64,000 nt of DNA. It comes from Actinomadura nitritigenes. GTDB lineage: Bacteria > Actinomycetota > Actinomycetes > Streptosporangiales > Streptosporangiaceae. The notes under the pieces are model-generated. The model ran no database searches, was not told the DNA's origin, and was given only the letters and a program-made list of their open reading frames with translations. The DNA lies in NCBI RefSeq assembly GCF_017573545.1, contig NZ_JAGEOK010000015.1, positions 186,001 through 250,000 on the forward strand. The letters are read 5' to 3'. The first letter of the stretch is position 1. Every line of letters begins with the position of its first letter. The translations under genes and the position numbers were made by a program. Shown piece by piece: positions 8,290 through 16,881 of the stretch.

Positions 8290-9378
8290 GTGACCACCGC
8301 AGCGCCCCCTCCCCCGTCCGGCACCGGCCCGTCCGGTTCCGGGACGGGCGGCGTGCGGTCGCGCGCGGCGGTCATGGAGGACGTCGCGGCGCTCGCGGGC
8401 GTCTCGGCGATGACGGTGTCGCGGGTGCTGAACGACCCCGGCAAGGTCGCGCCGCGGACCCGCGAGCGGGTGCTCGCGGCGATGCGCGAGCTGGACTACC
8501 GGCCGAACTCGGCGGCGCGCGTGCTCGCGACCGGCCGGTCCGGGGTGCTCGGCGTGGTCAGCTTCGACACGACGCTGTACGGGCCCGCCTCGACCCTGTA
8601 CGGGATCGAGCGGGCCGCGCGCAGCGCCGACTACATGATCAACATCGCCAGCCTCGGCTCGCTCACCCGGCGCTCCATCGAGGACGGCGTGCAGCGGCTG
8701 CGCGCCCAGTCGGTGGACGGGATCGTCATCATCGCGCCGCACCAGTCGGCGGCCGAGGGGCTGCGGCGCCTCCCGCCGGACATGCCGGTGGTGGCGGTCG
8801 GCGCGGGCGACGACCTGCCGGTGCCGGTCGCGTCGGTGGACCACCGCGCGGGCGCGGTGCGGGCCGTCCGGCACCTGCTGAGCCTCGGGCACGAGACCGT
8901 GTGGCACATGGCCGGGCCCGCGGACTGGATCGACGCGAGCGCCCGCGTGGACGGCTGGCGCTCGGTGCTGGCGGACGAGGGCCGGGAGGTCCCCGAGCCG
9001 CTGTCCGGCGACTGGAGCGCCCGGTCGGGATACGAGCTCGGCCGGCGGCTGGCCGCCGACCCGGCGGTGACCGCGGTGTTCGCCGCCAACGACCCGATGG
9101 CCCTCGGCCTGCTGCGCGCGCTGCGCGAGGCGGGCCGCCGCGTCCCGGAGGAGGTGAGCGTGGTGGGCTTCGACGACGTTCCGGAGGCGCCCTACTTCGC
9201 GCCCCCGCTGACCAGCGTCCGGCAGCCCTTCGGCGAGGTCGGGCGGCACGCGTTCCAGCTTCTGCTGGAACGCGTCGACGACCCCGCGGGCGAGGGCGCC
9301 GGGCCCCCGGCGCGCCGCACCGTGGAACCGGAGCTGGTGGTGAGGGAGAGCACGGCCGTGCGGCCCGGCGGCCGCTGA
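8290..9378 (+). CDS. LacI-family transcriptional repressor of the downstream sugar operon
   Basis: 362 aa from GTG 8290 (GGAG about 10 nt upstream). An unstructured N-terminal stretch of about 25 residues precedes the HTH (VMEDVAALAGVSAMTVSRVL), the hinge helix (PNSAARVLATGRS) and the periplasmic-binding-like sensor domain ending in SVVGFDDVPEAPYFAPPLT. LacI repressors release DNA when a sugar binds. Three matching palindromes, two in its own promoter and one ahead of the operon starting at 9469, argue for autoregulation plus operon control. The ligand is probably a pentose or hexose carried by the ChvE-type importer, such as arabinose or galactose; that is inference. Confidence 0.92.
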   Translation: MTTAAPPPPSGTGPSGSGTGGVRSRAAVMEDVAALAGVSAMTVSRVLNDPGKVAPRTRERVLAAMRELDYRPNSAARVLATGRSGVLGVVSFDTTLYGPASTLYGIERAARSADYMINIASLGSLTRRSIEDGVQRLRAQSVDGIVIIAPHQSAAEGLRRLPPDMPVVAVGAGDDLPVPVASVDHRAGAVRAVRHLLSLGHETVWHMAGPADWIDASARVDGWRSVLADEGREVPEPLSGDWSARSGYELGRRLAADPAVTAVFAANDPMALGLLRALREAGRRVPEEVSVVGFDDVPEAPYFAPPLTSVRQPFGEVGRHAFQLLLERVDDPAGEGAGPPARRTVEPELVVRESTAVRPGGR

Positions 9379-9417
9379 CGCCGGCCGCGGGAGGGACCGG
9401 TTCCGCAGGCGCGGGAA

Positions 9418-9431
9418 TGTTAGCGCTAACA
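9418..9431. promoter_or_regulatory. Perfect LacI-type operator before the sugar-oxidation operon
   Basis: TGTTAGCGCTAACA is a perfect 14-bp palindrome with the central CpG-containing GCGC that LacI hinge helices recognise. It lies 39 nt downstream of the lacI-like stop codon and 38 nt upstream of the TTG start of the first enzyme gene. Similar sites are, from memory, reported for arabinose-responsive LacI regulators of actinobacteria. Confidence 0.75.
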
Positions 9432-9468
9432 CAAGCTAGTGCCAGGTTGATTCGAGAGGGGCGGCACG

Positions 9469-10620
9469 TTGCGCATCACCGAGATCGGCACCCATGTCCT
9501 GGGCACCCCGTGGCGGAACCTCACGTTCGTGACCGTCCGCACCGACGAGGGCCTCACCGGCGTCGGCGAGGCGCGGATGCTCGGCCACACCGACGCGCTG
9601 GTCGGCTATCTCGCCGAGGCGGAGCGCCGACACATCGCCGGCAGCGACCCGTTCGACGTCGAGGACCTCGTCCACCGGATGAAGTACGGCGACTTCGGCC
9701 GCGCGGGCGAGATCGTCATGTCCGGCATCGCGTGCGTCGAGATGGCGTGCTGGGACATCATCGGCAAGGCGCTCGGCCAGCCGGTGTGGCGGTTGCTCGG
9801 CGGCAAGGTGCGCGACCGCGTCAAGGCCTACGCGAACGGCTGGTACACCGTCGACCGGACCCCGGACGACTTCCACGCCGCGGCCAAGCGCGTCGTGGAA
9901 CGCGGATACCAGGCACTGAAGCTGGACCCGTTCGGCGCGGGACGGATGGAGCTGGACCACGCCGGGACGGTGCTGGCCGTCGACCTGGTCGAGGCGGTGC
10001 GGGACGCGGTCGGCCCCGACGTCGAGCTGCTCGTCGAGATGCACGGCCGGTTCTCCCCCGCCACCGCGATCCGGCTCGCCGGCCTGCTCGCCCCGTTCGA
10101 CCCGGCCTGGCTGGAGGAGCCCGTCCCGCCGGAGAACCTCAAGGCGCTCGCCAAGGTGTCGGCGCACACCGGGCTGCCGATCGCGACCGGCGAGCGGATC
10201 CACGACCGCATCGAGTTCCGCGAGCTGCTGGAGCTGCAGGCCGCCGACATCCTGCAGCCCGACGTCGGGCACAGCGGCGGCATCGCCGAGGTCCGCAAGC
10301 TCGCCGCGACCGCCGAGACCTACTACGTGCAGGTCGCGCCGCACAACGTCGGCGGGCCGGTGCTGACCGCCGCGAGCCTCCAGCTCGGCGTCTGCACCCC
10401 CAACTTCAAGATCCTGGAGCACTTCAACGACTTCGCCGACGCCGCCGTCAAGGACGTCGCGAAGGGCGCCCCGCAGGTCGTCGACGGCCACTTCGCCCTG
10501 CCGGAGGCGCCGGGCCTCGGCGTCGAACTGGACCTCGACGCGGTCGCCGCCTTCCCCCAGCAGAACGCCGACTTCGACCTGTACGCCGACGGCTGGCACT
10601 TCCGCGGGACGCGCAGTTGA
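9469..10620 (+). CDS. Mandelate racemase/enolase-superfamily sugar-acid dehydratase (galactonate dehydratase-like)
   Basis: 383 aa from TTG 9469 with GAGAGGGG 7 nt upstream. The capping domain is at about residues 1-115 and the TIM barrel at 130-370. Catalytic signatures are visible: the KxD motif in YQALKLDPFG, metal ligands in LLVEMHGRFS, WLEEPVPPENL and ATGERI, and the general-base His of VAPHNVGGPV. The layout matches D-galactonate dehydratase DgoD-type and related aldonate dehydratases, which convert aldonates to 2-keto-3-deoxy acids. First gene behind the perfect LacI operator; the next gene overlaps its stop by 4 nt. The substrate (galactonate, arabinonate, fuconate or similar) cannot be decided. 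Confidence 0.88.
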   Translation: MRITEIGTHVLGTPWRNLTFVTVRTDEGLTGVGEARMLGHTDALVGYLAEAERRHIAGSDPFDVEDLVHRMKYGDFGRAGEIVMSGIACVEMACWDIIGKALGQPVWRLLGGKVRDRVKAYANGWYTVDRTPDDFHAAAKRVVERGYQALKLDPFGAGRMELDHAGTVLAVDLVEAVRDAVGPDVELLVEMHGRFSPATAIRLAGLLAPFDPAWLEEPVPPENLKALAKVSAHTGLPIATGERIHDRIEFRELLELQAADILQPDVGHSGGIAEVRKLAATAETYYVQVAPHNVGGPVLTAASLQLGVCTPNFKILEHFNDFADAAVKDVAKGAPQVVDGHFALPEAPGLGVELDLDAVAAFPQQNADFDLYADGWHFRGTRS

Positions 10621-11663
10621 GCCGCGCGGTGCTCGTGGAGGCGCCGGGCCGCTGGCGGATCGACGCCGGCGACCCGCCGGAGCCGGGACGCGGCGAGGCC
10701 CGCGTCCGGATCGCCGCGGCCGGGCTGTGCGGCAGCGACCGCGAACTGTTCGACGGCGCGCGCCCCGAGGGCTTCTCCCGCTACCCCGTCGTCCCCGGGC
10801 ACGAGTGGTCGGGCACGGTCGAGGCGGTGGGCCCCGACACCGACCCGTCGCTGGTGGGCGCGCCCGTCGTCGGCGAGGGGTTCCGCGGCTGCATGGCGTG
10901 CGGGCGCTGCCGGGAGGGCGCGCCGAACCTGTGCGCCGCCCGCTACGACGAGACGGGCTTCACCCGGCCCGGCGCGTTCGCCGACCACCTGCTGGTCCCG
11001 GCCCGGCTGCTGCACGTGCTGCCGCCCGGCGCCGACCTGCGCGCGGCGGCGCTGCTGGAGCCGGCCGCGGTCATCGCCGGGGCCGTCCGGCACGCGGCGC
11101 CGCGTCCCGGCGAGACGGTCGCGGTGGTGGGCGCCGGCACGCTCGGGATGCTCGCGCTGCAGTTCCTCGCCGCGTCGTCGCCGGCCCGCCTCGTCGCGAT
11201 CGACCCGCGGGTGGAGCGCGGCGAGCCGGCGCTGGACGCCGGGGCGACCGCGTTCAGCCGTCCGGGCGAGGCGCCCGAGGGGGCGTTCGACGTGGTCGTG
11301 GAGACCGCCGGCGCGTCCGGCACGGCCGGTTCGGCGGTGCGGCTTGCGCGCCGCGGCGGCCGCGTCGTGCTCACCGGCATCCCCGCCGACCCGGCCGACG
11401 CCGTCCCGACGTCGCTGCTGGTCACCCGGGCCCTCGCGATGCACACCGTGTTCGGCTCCGGCCCCGCCGACTGGACGTACGCGGTGCGCGCGTTCGCCAG
11501 CGGGGTGCTGCGGCCGGCGTCCCTGATCACCCACGAGCTGCCGCTGACCGCGTTCGCGGCGGCGCTGGAGCTCAGCGGCTCCCCCGACGCCGGGAAGGTG
11601 CTGCTGCGCCCCGACCTCGACACGCCCCCGACCGGCGGGAGGACCGATGCACCCCTTCTCTGA
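10617..11663 (+). CDS. Zinc-dependent medium-chain alcohol/sugar dehydrogenase
   Basis: 348 aa from TTG 10617, overlapping the previous stop as TTGA; a GTG at 10629 is a possible alternative. The GroES-like N-terminal domain has the catalytic zinc site CGSDRE...VPGHEWSGTVE and the structural zinc cysteines GCMACGRCREGAPNLC. The Rossmann domain has VVGAGTLGMLALQF. This resembles sorbitol, L-idonate, galactitol and threonine dehydrogenases and would oxidise a sugar, polyol or aldose with NAD(P). In this operon it most likely makes the lactone or keto acid handled by the SMP-30 lactonase and the dehydratase. The next gene begins 17 nt before its stop. Confidence 0.88.
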   Translation: MSRAVLVEAPGRWRIDAGDPPEPGRGEARVRIAAAGLCGSDRELFDGARPEGFSRYPVVPGHEWSGTVEAVGPDTDPSLVGAPVVGEGFRGCMACGRCREGAPNLCAARYDETGFTRPGAFADHLLVPARLLHVLPPGADLRAAALLEPAAVIAGAVRHAAPRPGETVAVVGAGTLGMLALQFLAASSPARLVAIDPRVERGEPALDAGATAFSRPGEAPEGAFDVVVETAGASGTAGSAVRLARRGGRVVLTGIPADPADAVPTSLLVTRALAMHTVFGSGPADWTYAVRAFASGVLRPASLITHELPLTAFAAALELSGSPDAGKVLLRPDLDTPPTGGRTDAPLL

Positions 11664-12648
11664 CGACCCGGCCGAGACCGGCCGCGCGCCCGGCGAGGAC
11701 GCGCTGCGCTCCCTCGGCCTGCCCGGCCGCGCCGCGCCGCCGCCCGCGTCCGGCCTGCGGTTCCCGGACGGCGGCACGTGGCGCACCGAGCTGCCGTCCT
11801 GCGAGGGGCCCGCCGTGCTGGCGGCGGTACTGGAGGAGAGCGAGCGCCTTGAGGTGCCGCTGCACCGCATCAGCCAGGGCAGCGGCGTGTGGATGCTCAC
11901 CGACGCCGAGATCGGCGAGATGGTGGACGCCTGCGACGCGCGCGGCATCGAGCTGTGCCTGTTCCTCGGCCCGCGCGGCACCTGGGAGCCGGGCGCCGGC
12001 GGCCGGTCCTACAACGCCTCCGGGCCGCGCGCCCGCGGCCGCGACCAGCTCGCCCAGTGCGTCGAGGACGCCGAGCGCGCGACGGCGCTCGGCGTGCGGT
12101 CGCTGCTGGTCGCCGACGAGGGCGTGCTGTGGACGCTGCACCGGCTGCGCGAGGCGGGCCGGCTGCCCGCCGACACCACGTTCAAGGTGTCCGCGCTGGT
12201 CGGCCCGGTGAACCCGGCCTCGTTCGCGGTGTGGGAGGGCCTCGGCGCCGACTCGGTCAACGTGCCGAGCGACCTCACCGTCGCCCAGCTCGCCGAGATC
12301 CGCGCGGTGAGCGCCGCGCCGATGGACTTCTACGTCGAGGCGCCCGACGACCTCGGCGGGTTCGTCCGCTTCTACGACGCGGCGGAGCTGATCCGCTGCG
12401 GCGCCCCGCTCTATCTGAAGTTCGGGCTGCGCAACGCGCCCGCGCTGTATCCGGTCGGCCTCCACCTGCTGCCCGCCGCCGTGGCGAGCGCGCGGGAGCG
12501 GGTGCGGCGCGGCCGGCTCGTCCTGGACACCCTCGCCCGGCTCGGGGCGGGCGGCGGGATGTCCCCGATCGGGTCCCGGGACCCGGGGCCGCTGCGGCGG
12601 TTCCCGTCCGCGCCCGAGGCCCTGCCCACGTCCGCCGTCCCACGCTGA
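11647..12648 (+). CDS. Unknown 333-aa protein of a sugar operon, possibly TIM-barrel (peptidase U32-like)
   Basis: Begins at ATG 11647, 17 nt inside the dehydrogenase gene, preceded by GGCGGGAGGACCG. No signal peptide or membrane segment. The central part alternates hydrophobic strands and helices in barrel fashion, with GIELCLFLGPRG, ALGVRSLLVADEGVL, FKVSALVGPVNPASF, DSVNVPSDLTVAQLAEI and MDFYVEAPDDLGGFV. It ends with a low-complexity Pro/Gly tail. The pattern faintly resembles peptidase U32-like proteins, but I see no catalytic motif and do not assign a reaction. Its fixed place between a sugar dehydrogenase and the importer genes suggests a role in the same sugar pathway, such as an aldolase- or epimerase-like enzyme. 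Confidence 0.6.
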   Translation: MHPFSDDPAETGRAPGEDALRSLGLPGRAAPPPASGLRFPDGGTWRTELPSCEGPAVLAAVLEESERLEVPLHRISQGSGVWMLTDAEIGEMVDACDARGIELCLFLGPRGTWEPGAGGRSYNASGPRARGRDQLAQCVEDAERATALGVRSLLVADEGVLWTLHRLREAGRLPADTTFKVSALVGPVNPASFAVWEGLGADSVNVPSDLTVAQLAEIRAVSAAPMDFYVEAPDDLGGFVRFYDAAELIRCGAPLYLKFGLRNAPALYPVGLHLLPAAVASARERVRRGRLVLDTLARLGAGGGMSPIGSRDPGPLRRFPSAPEALPTSAVPR

Positions 12649-12687
12649 TTCGCTCCGCTGCCCTCCCCCACCCCGAAGGAGAACGAG

Positions 12688-13815
12688 ATGAGACTCCGGC
12701 GCATCACCACGGTCCTGTCCGCGCTGGTCCTGGCGACCGCCATGACGGCGTGCGGCTCCAGCGAGAAGAGCATCGACAAGAAGGGCAAGTCCGGCGACAC
12801 CAAGGGCGCGCTGATCGGCGTGACGATGCCGACGAAGTCGTCCGAGCGGTGGATCCGCGACGGCAACACCCTGAAGGCCGACCTGGAGAAGCTCGGCTAC
12901 AAGGTGGACCTGCAGTACGCCGAGAACGACATCCCGACGCAGGTCAGCCAGATCGAGAACCAGATCACCAAGGGCGCCAAGCTGCTGGTCGTCGCGTCCA
13001 TCGACGGCACCGCGCTGACCAGCCAGCTGCAGGAGGCGCACCAGAACCACATCCCGGTGATCTCCTACGACCGGCTCATCATGCGCAGCCCGGACGTCGA
13101 CTACTACGTCACGTTCGACAACTACAAGGTCGGCGTGGAGCAGGCGACCTCGCTGCTCACCGGCCTGAAGATCAAGAACGCGGACGGGTCGGAGGGCAAG
13201 GCGAAGGGCCCGTTCAACATCGAGCTGTTCGCCGGCTCCCCCGACGACAACAACGCGCCGTTCTTCTACAAGGGCGCGATGTCGGTGCTCCAGCCGTACA
13301 TCGACAAGGGGACCCTGGTCGTCAAGAGCGGCCAGACCGACTTCAAGACCATGGCGATCCTGCGCTGGGACCCGGCCACGGCGCAGAAGCGGATGGAGGA
13401 CATCCTCACCAAGACCTACCGGGGCGGCGCCAAGGTCGACGGGGTGCTCTCGCCGTACGACGGCCTGTCGATCGGCATCCTGTCGGCGCTGAAGAGCAAC
13501 GGCTACGGCACCGCGAGCCAGCCGTACCCGGTGGTGACCGGGCAGGACGCGGAGCGGGCGTCGGTGAAGTCGATCCTGGCCGGCGAGCAGTACTCCACCA
13601 TCTTCAAGGACGTCCGCAAGCTCGCCGACGAGGCGGCGAAGATGTCCGACGCGATCCTCAAGGGCGGGAAGCCGCAGGTCAACAACACCACCGACTACAA
13701 CAACACCAAGAAGGTCGTGCCGACCCAGATGCTCCAGCCGGTCATCGTGAACAAGGAGAACGTGCAGACCGAACTGGTGCAGTCCGGCTACTACACGCAG
13801 GCGCAGCTGGGTTGA
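12688..13815 (+). CDS. chvE: ChvE-type sugar-binding lipoprotein of an ABC importer
   Basis: 375 aa from ATG 12688 with GAAGGAG upstream. The lipoprotein signal peptide ends in TAMTAC with C22 as the predicted lipidated residue. The mature part is a periplasmic-binding-protein type 1 fold: IGVTMPTKSSERWIRDG, NDIPTQVSQIENQI, VASIDGTALTSQL and a late VVTGQDAE segment, all close to ChvE/multiple-sugar-binding proteins. ChvE-type proteins bind monosaccharides such as arabinose, galactose, glucose and xylose outside the membrane and deliver them to the MmsA/MmsB complex. The ATPase and permease genes follow at once, 4 nt downstream. Confidence 0.93.
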   Translation: MRLRRITTVLSALVLATAMTACGSSEKSIDKKGKSGDTKGALIGVTMPTKSSERWIRDGNTLKADLEKLGYKVDLQYAENDIPTQVSQIENQITKGAKLLVVASIDGTALTSQLQEAHQNHIPVISYDRLIMRSPDVDYYVTFDNYKVGVEQATSLLTGLKIKNADGSEGKAKGPFNIELFAGSPDDNNAPFFYKGAMSVLQPYIDKGTLVVKSGQTDFKTMAILRWDPATAQKRMEDILTKTYRGGAKVDGVLSPYDGLSIGILSALKSNGYGTASQPYPVVTGQDAERASVKSILAGEQYSTIFKDVRKLADEAAKMSDAILKGGKPQVNNTTDYNNTKKVVPTQMLQPVIVNKENVQTELVQSGYYTQAQLG

Positions 13816-13819
13816 CGCC

Positions 13820-15487
13820 GTGACCACCGACGACACCACCGACACGACGGGCACGGACGCGCCCGGCGCCCTCACGGAGGGCGCCGGCGCGGCCGGCGCG
13901 GGGCCGGCCGGCGCCGCGGGGGGCGACGAGATCCTGCGGATGCGCGGCATCACCAAGACGTTCCCCGGCGTGAACGCGCTGGCGGACGTCGACCTGACCG
14001 TGCGCCGCGGCGAGATCCACGCGATCTGCGGCGAGAACGGGGCCGGCAAGTCCACGCTGATGAAGGTGCTGTCCGGGGTCTACCCGCACGGCTCGTACGA
14101 CGGGGAGATCCTCTTCGACGGCGAGCCGTGCCGGTTCTCCGGCATCCGCGACAGCGAGGAGCGCGGGATCGTCATCATCCACCAGGAGCTGGCGCTGTGC
14201 CCGCAGCTGTCGATCGCCGAGAACATCTTCCTCGGCAACGAGCGGGCGGCGGGCGGGTTCCTGGGGCGCCGGTTCCTCGGGCGGGGCCTGGTCGACTGGA
14301 ACCGCACCAACCACGAGGCCGGGCTGCTGCTGGAGCGGGTCGGGCTGCCGGAGAACCCGGTGACCCCGATCGCCGACCTCGGCGTCGGCAAGCAGCAGCT
14401 GGTGGAGATCGCCAAGGCGCTGTCCAAGCGGGTCCGGCTGCTGATCCTGGACGAGCCGACCGCCGCGCTGAACGACGCGGACTCCGCGCACCTGCTGGAC
14501 CTGATGCGCGGGCTCCGCGACGACGGCATCACCTGCGTGATCATCTCGCACAAGCTGAACGAGGTGCTGGCGATCGCCGACACCGTCAGCGTGCTGCGCG
14601 ACGGCCGGATGATCGAGACGCTCGACCCGTCCGGCGGCGGGGTCACCGAGGACCGCGTCATCTCCGGGATGGTCGGCCGGGACCTGGAGCACCGCTTCCC
14701 GCCCCGCGAGCCGGAGATCGGCGAGGAGGCGCTGCGGATCGAGGACTGGACGGTGCACAGCCCGGCGCAGCGCGACCGCGCGGTGGTGTCGGGCGCCGCC
14801 CTGACGCTGCGGCGCGGCGAGATCGTGGGGCTCGCCGGGCTGATGGGCGCGGGCCGCACCGAGCTGGCGATGAGCGTGTTCGGGCGGTCCTACGGGGTCG
14901 ACATCTCGGGCAGGGTCTACAAGGACGGGCAGCCGGTCCGGCTGCGCACCGTCCGGGACGCGATCCGGCACGGCATCGCCTACGCCACCGAGGACCGCAA
15001 GCGCTACGGGCTCAACCTCATCCAGGACATCAGGCGGAACGTGTCGGCCGCGCGGCTCGGGAAGCTGTCCCGGGCCGGGTGGGTGAACGAGTACGACGAG
15101 TACCGGGTCGCCGAGGAGTTCCGCGGCGGGATGAACATCAAGGCGCCGAGCGTGCTGGCCACCACCGGGCAGCTGAGCGGCGGGAACCAGCAGAAGGTCG
15201 TCCTGTCCAAGTGGATCTTCACGGACCCGGACGTGCTGATCCTGGACGAGCCGACCCGCGGCATCGACGTCGGCGCCAAGTACGAGATCTACACGATCAT
15301 CAACCGGCTCGCCGCCGAGGGCCGGGCGATCCTGCTGATCTCCTCCGAGCTGCCGGAGCTGCTCGGCATGTGCGACCGGATCTACACGATGGCGGCCGGC
15401 CGGATCACCGGCGAGGTGCCGCGGGCCGAGGCCACCCAGGAGCGCCTCATGTCCTACATGACCATGGGAAGGGAGCAGGCCGGATGA
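13820..15487 (+). CDS. mmsA: Multiple-monosaccharide ABC importer ATPase (MmsA/GguA type)
   Basis: 555 aa from GTG 13820. It is a double ATPase as in RbsA/XylG/MmsA proteins: first nucleotide-binding domain with Walker A GENGAGKST (about residue 70-78), signature-like VGKQQLVEIAKAL and Walker B LILDEPTAAL; second domain with LAGLMGAGRTELA, signature LSGGNQQKV and Walker B LILDEPTRGIDVG. The first Q-loop region reads IHQELALCPQLSIAENIFLG. Residues 1-35 form an extra low-complexity extension. It energises import of the sugar bound by ChvE and partners the permease, whose start overlaps its stop by 4 nt. Confidence 0.95.
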   Translation: MTTDDTTDTTGTDAPGALTEGAGAAGAGPAGAAGGDEILRMRGITKTFPGVNALADVDLTVRRGEIHAICGENGAGKSTLMKVLSGVYPHGSYDGEILFDGEPCRFSGIRDSEERGIVIIHQELALCPQLSIAENIFLGNERAAGGFLGRRFLGRGLVDWNRTNHEAGLLLERVGLPENPVTPIADLGVGKQQLVEIAKALSKRVRLLILDEPTAALNDADSAHLLDLMRGLRDDGITCVIISHKLNEVLAIADTVSVLRDGRMIETLDPSGGGVTEDRVISGMVGRDLEHRFPPREPEIGEEALRIEDWTVHSPAQRDRAVVSGAALTLRRGEIVGLAGLMGAGRTELAMSVFGRSYGVDISGRVYKDGQPVRLRTVRDAIRHGIAYATEDRKRYGLNLIQDIRRNVSAARLGKLSRAGWVNEYDEYRVAEEFRGGMNIKAPSVLATTGQLSGGNQQKVVLSKWIFTDPDVLILDEPTRGIDVGAKYEIYTIINRLAAEGRAILLISSELPELLGMCDRIYTMAAGRITGEVPRAEATQERLMSYMTMGREQAG

Positions 15488-16749
15488 GCCGTACCGCGCC
15501 CGCGAAGACCGACGCCGCGCAGGCCGCGACCGCGCCGCGCGGCGGCGCGGCGGCACCCGCCGCCCGGCCGCGGCTGACCGTGAACGTGCGGCAGAGCGGC
15601 ATCTACATCGCGTTCGCGCTGATCGTGGTGCTGTTCGCGGTGCTGACCGGAGGCGATCTGCTTCAGCCGCAGAACATCTCCAACATCATCGTGCAGAACT
15701 CCTACATCCTGATCCTGGCGATCGGGATGATCCTCATCATCATCTCCGGGCACATCGACCTGTCGGTGGGCTCGCTGGTCGGCGTCACCGGCGCGATCGC
15801 GGCCTGGCTGATGGTCAGCCACCATGTCGCGTGGCCGGTCGCGCTGCTGCTGACGCTGGTGGCGGGCGCCGCGATCGGCGCGTGGCAGGGGTACTGGACG
15901 GCCTTCTTCGGCATCCCGTCGTTCATCGTCACGCTCGCGGGGATGCTGCTGTTCCGGGCGCTGACCATGACGGTGCTCGGCAACCAGGGCCTCGGCCCGT
16001 TCCCCGACCAGGTCCGCACGCTGTCGAACGGGTTCACCTCGGGCTACCTCGGCAACGTCGGGCTCGGCCCGCTGGGCGGCGCGGACCTGTTCAGCCTGCT
16101 GGTCGGGATCGTGGTCGTGGCGGGGCTGGCGGTCTCCCGGTGGCGCACCCGCGCGACGCGGCTCGGCTACGGGCAGACCGTCGACCCGGTGCCGGTGTTC
16201 CTGCTGAAGATCGTCGCGGCGGGCGCGCTGATCATGGCGGTGACCGTGCAGCTGGCCCGGTTCCACAACCTGCCGTGGGTGCTGGTGCTCCTGGCGGTGC
16301 TGGTGCTGGCGTACTCGCTGCTCACGAGCCGGTCGGTGTTCGGCCGCCATGTGTACGCCGTCGGCGGCAACCTGCAGGCGGCCGTGCTGTCCGGGGTGCG
16401 GGCCAAGTCGGTGGTGTTCTGGCTGTTCGTCAACATGGGCGTGCTGTCGGCGCTGGCCGGGGTCATCTTCGCCGGGCGGCTCAACCAGGCGGGCCCCACC
16501 GCGGGCAACACCTTCGAGCTGGACGCGATCGCCGCGGCGTTCATCGGCGGCGCGGCGGTGCAGGGCGGCGTCGGCAAGGTGGTCGGCGCGATCACCGGCG
16601 GCCTGATCATGGGTGTGATCAACAACGGGATGTCCCTGATGGGCGCGCCGAGCGAGCGGGTGATGCTGGTCAAGGGCCTGGTCCTGCTCGCGGCCGTCGC
16701 GTTCGACGTGTGGACCAAGCGGCGGTCCGGCTCCCCGCTGCTGCGCTGA
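15484..16749 (+). CDS. mmsB: Multiple-monosaccharide ABC importer permease (MmsB/GguB type)
   Basis: 421 aa from ATG 15484 (ATGA overlap with the ATPase). A cytoplasmic tail of about 40 residues is followed by 10 or more membrane segments. The conserved IISGHIDLSVGSLVG and IPSFIVTLAGMLLFRAL segments are hallmarks of RbsC/XylH/MmsB permeases, as are AFIGGAAVQGGVGKVVGA and the C-terminal INNGMSL. A longer cytoplasmic loop near residues 215-240 fits the GguB subgroup. It forms the membrane channel for the ChvE/MmsA system. Confidence 0.95.
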   Translation: MSRTAPAKTDAAQAATAPRGGAAAPAARPRLTVNVRQSGIYIAFALIVVLFAVLTGGDLLQPQNISNIIVQNSYILILAIGMILIIISGHIDLSVGSLVGVTGAIAAWLMVSHHVAWPVALLLTLVAGAAIGAWQGYWTAFFGIPSFIVTLAGMLLFRALTMTVLGNQGLGPFPDQVRTLSNGFTSGYLGNVGLGPLGGADLFSLLVGIVVVAGLAVSRWRTRATRLGYGQTVDPVPVFLLKIVAAGALIMAVTVQLARFHNLPWVLVLLAVLVLAYSLLTSRSVFGRHVYAVGGNLQAAVLSGVRAKSVVFWLFVNMGVLSALAGVIFAGRLNQAGPTAGNTFELDAIAAAFIGGAAVQGGVGKVVGAITGGLIMGVINNGMSLMGAPSERVMLVKGLVLLAAVAFDVWTKRRSGSPLLR

Positions 16750-16881
16750 CCCGGCCGGCGCCCGCCGCCGCCGATCCGTCCGTACGACCCCGCGGCCCCC
16801 CTCTTCCACCAGAAAGGTCCCTGTCCCCAACCAGAACACGCCAGTCCGTCTCCTCCCTCCCCCCAAGCGAGAGGAACACCG

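Noticed and set aside
11572..15556. Long leftward frames opposite the ChvE-MmsA-MmsB genes
   Set aside because: Translations are His/Val/Arg-rich with no motif; typical antisense frames in high-GC DNA.
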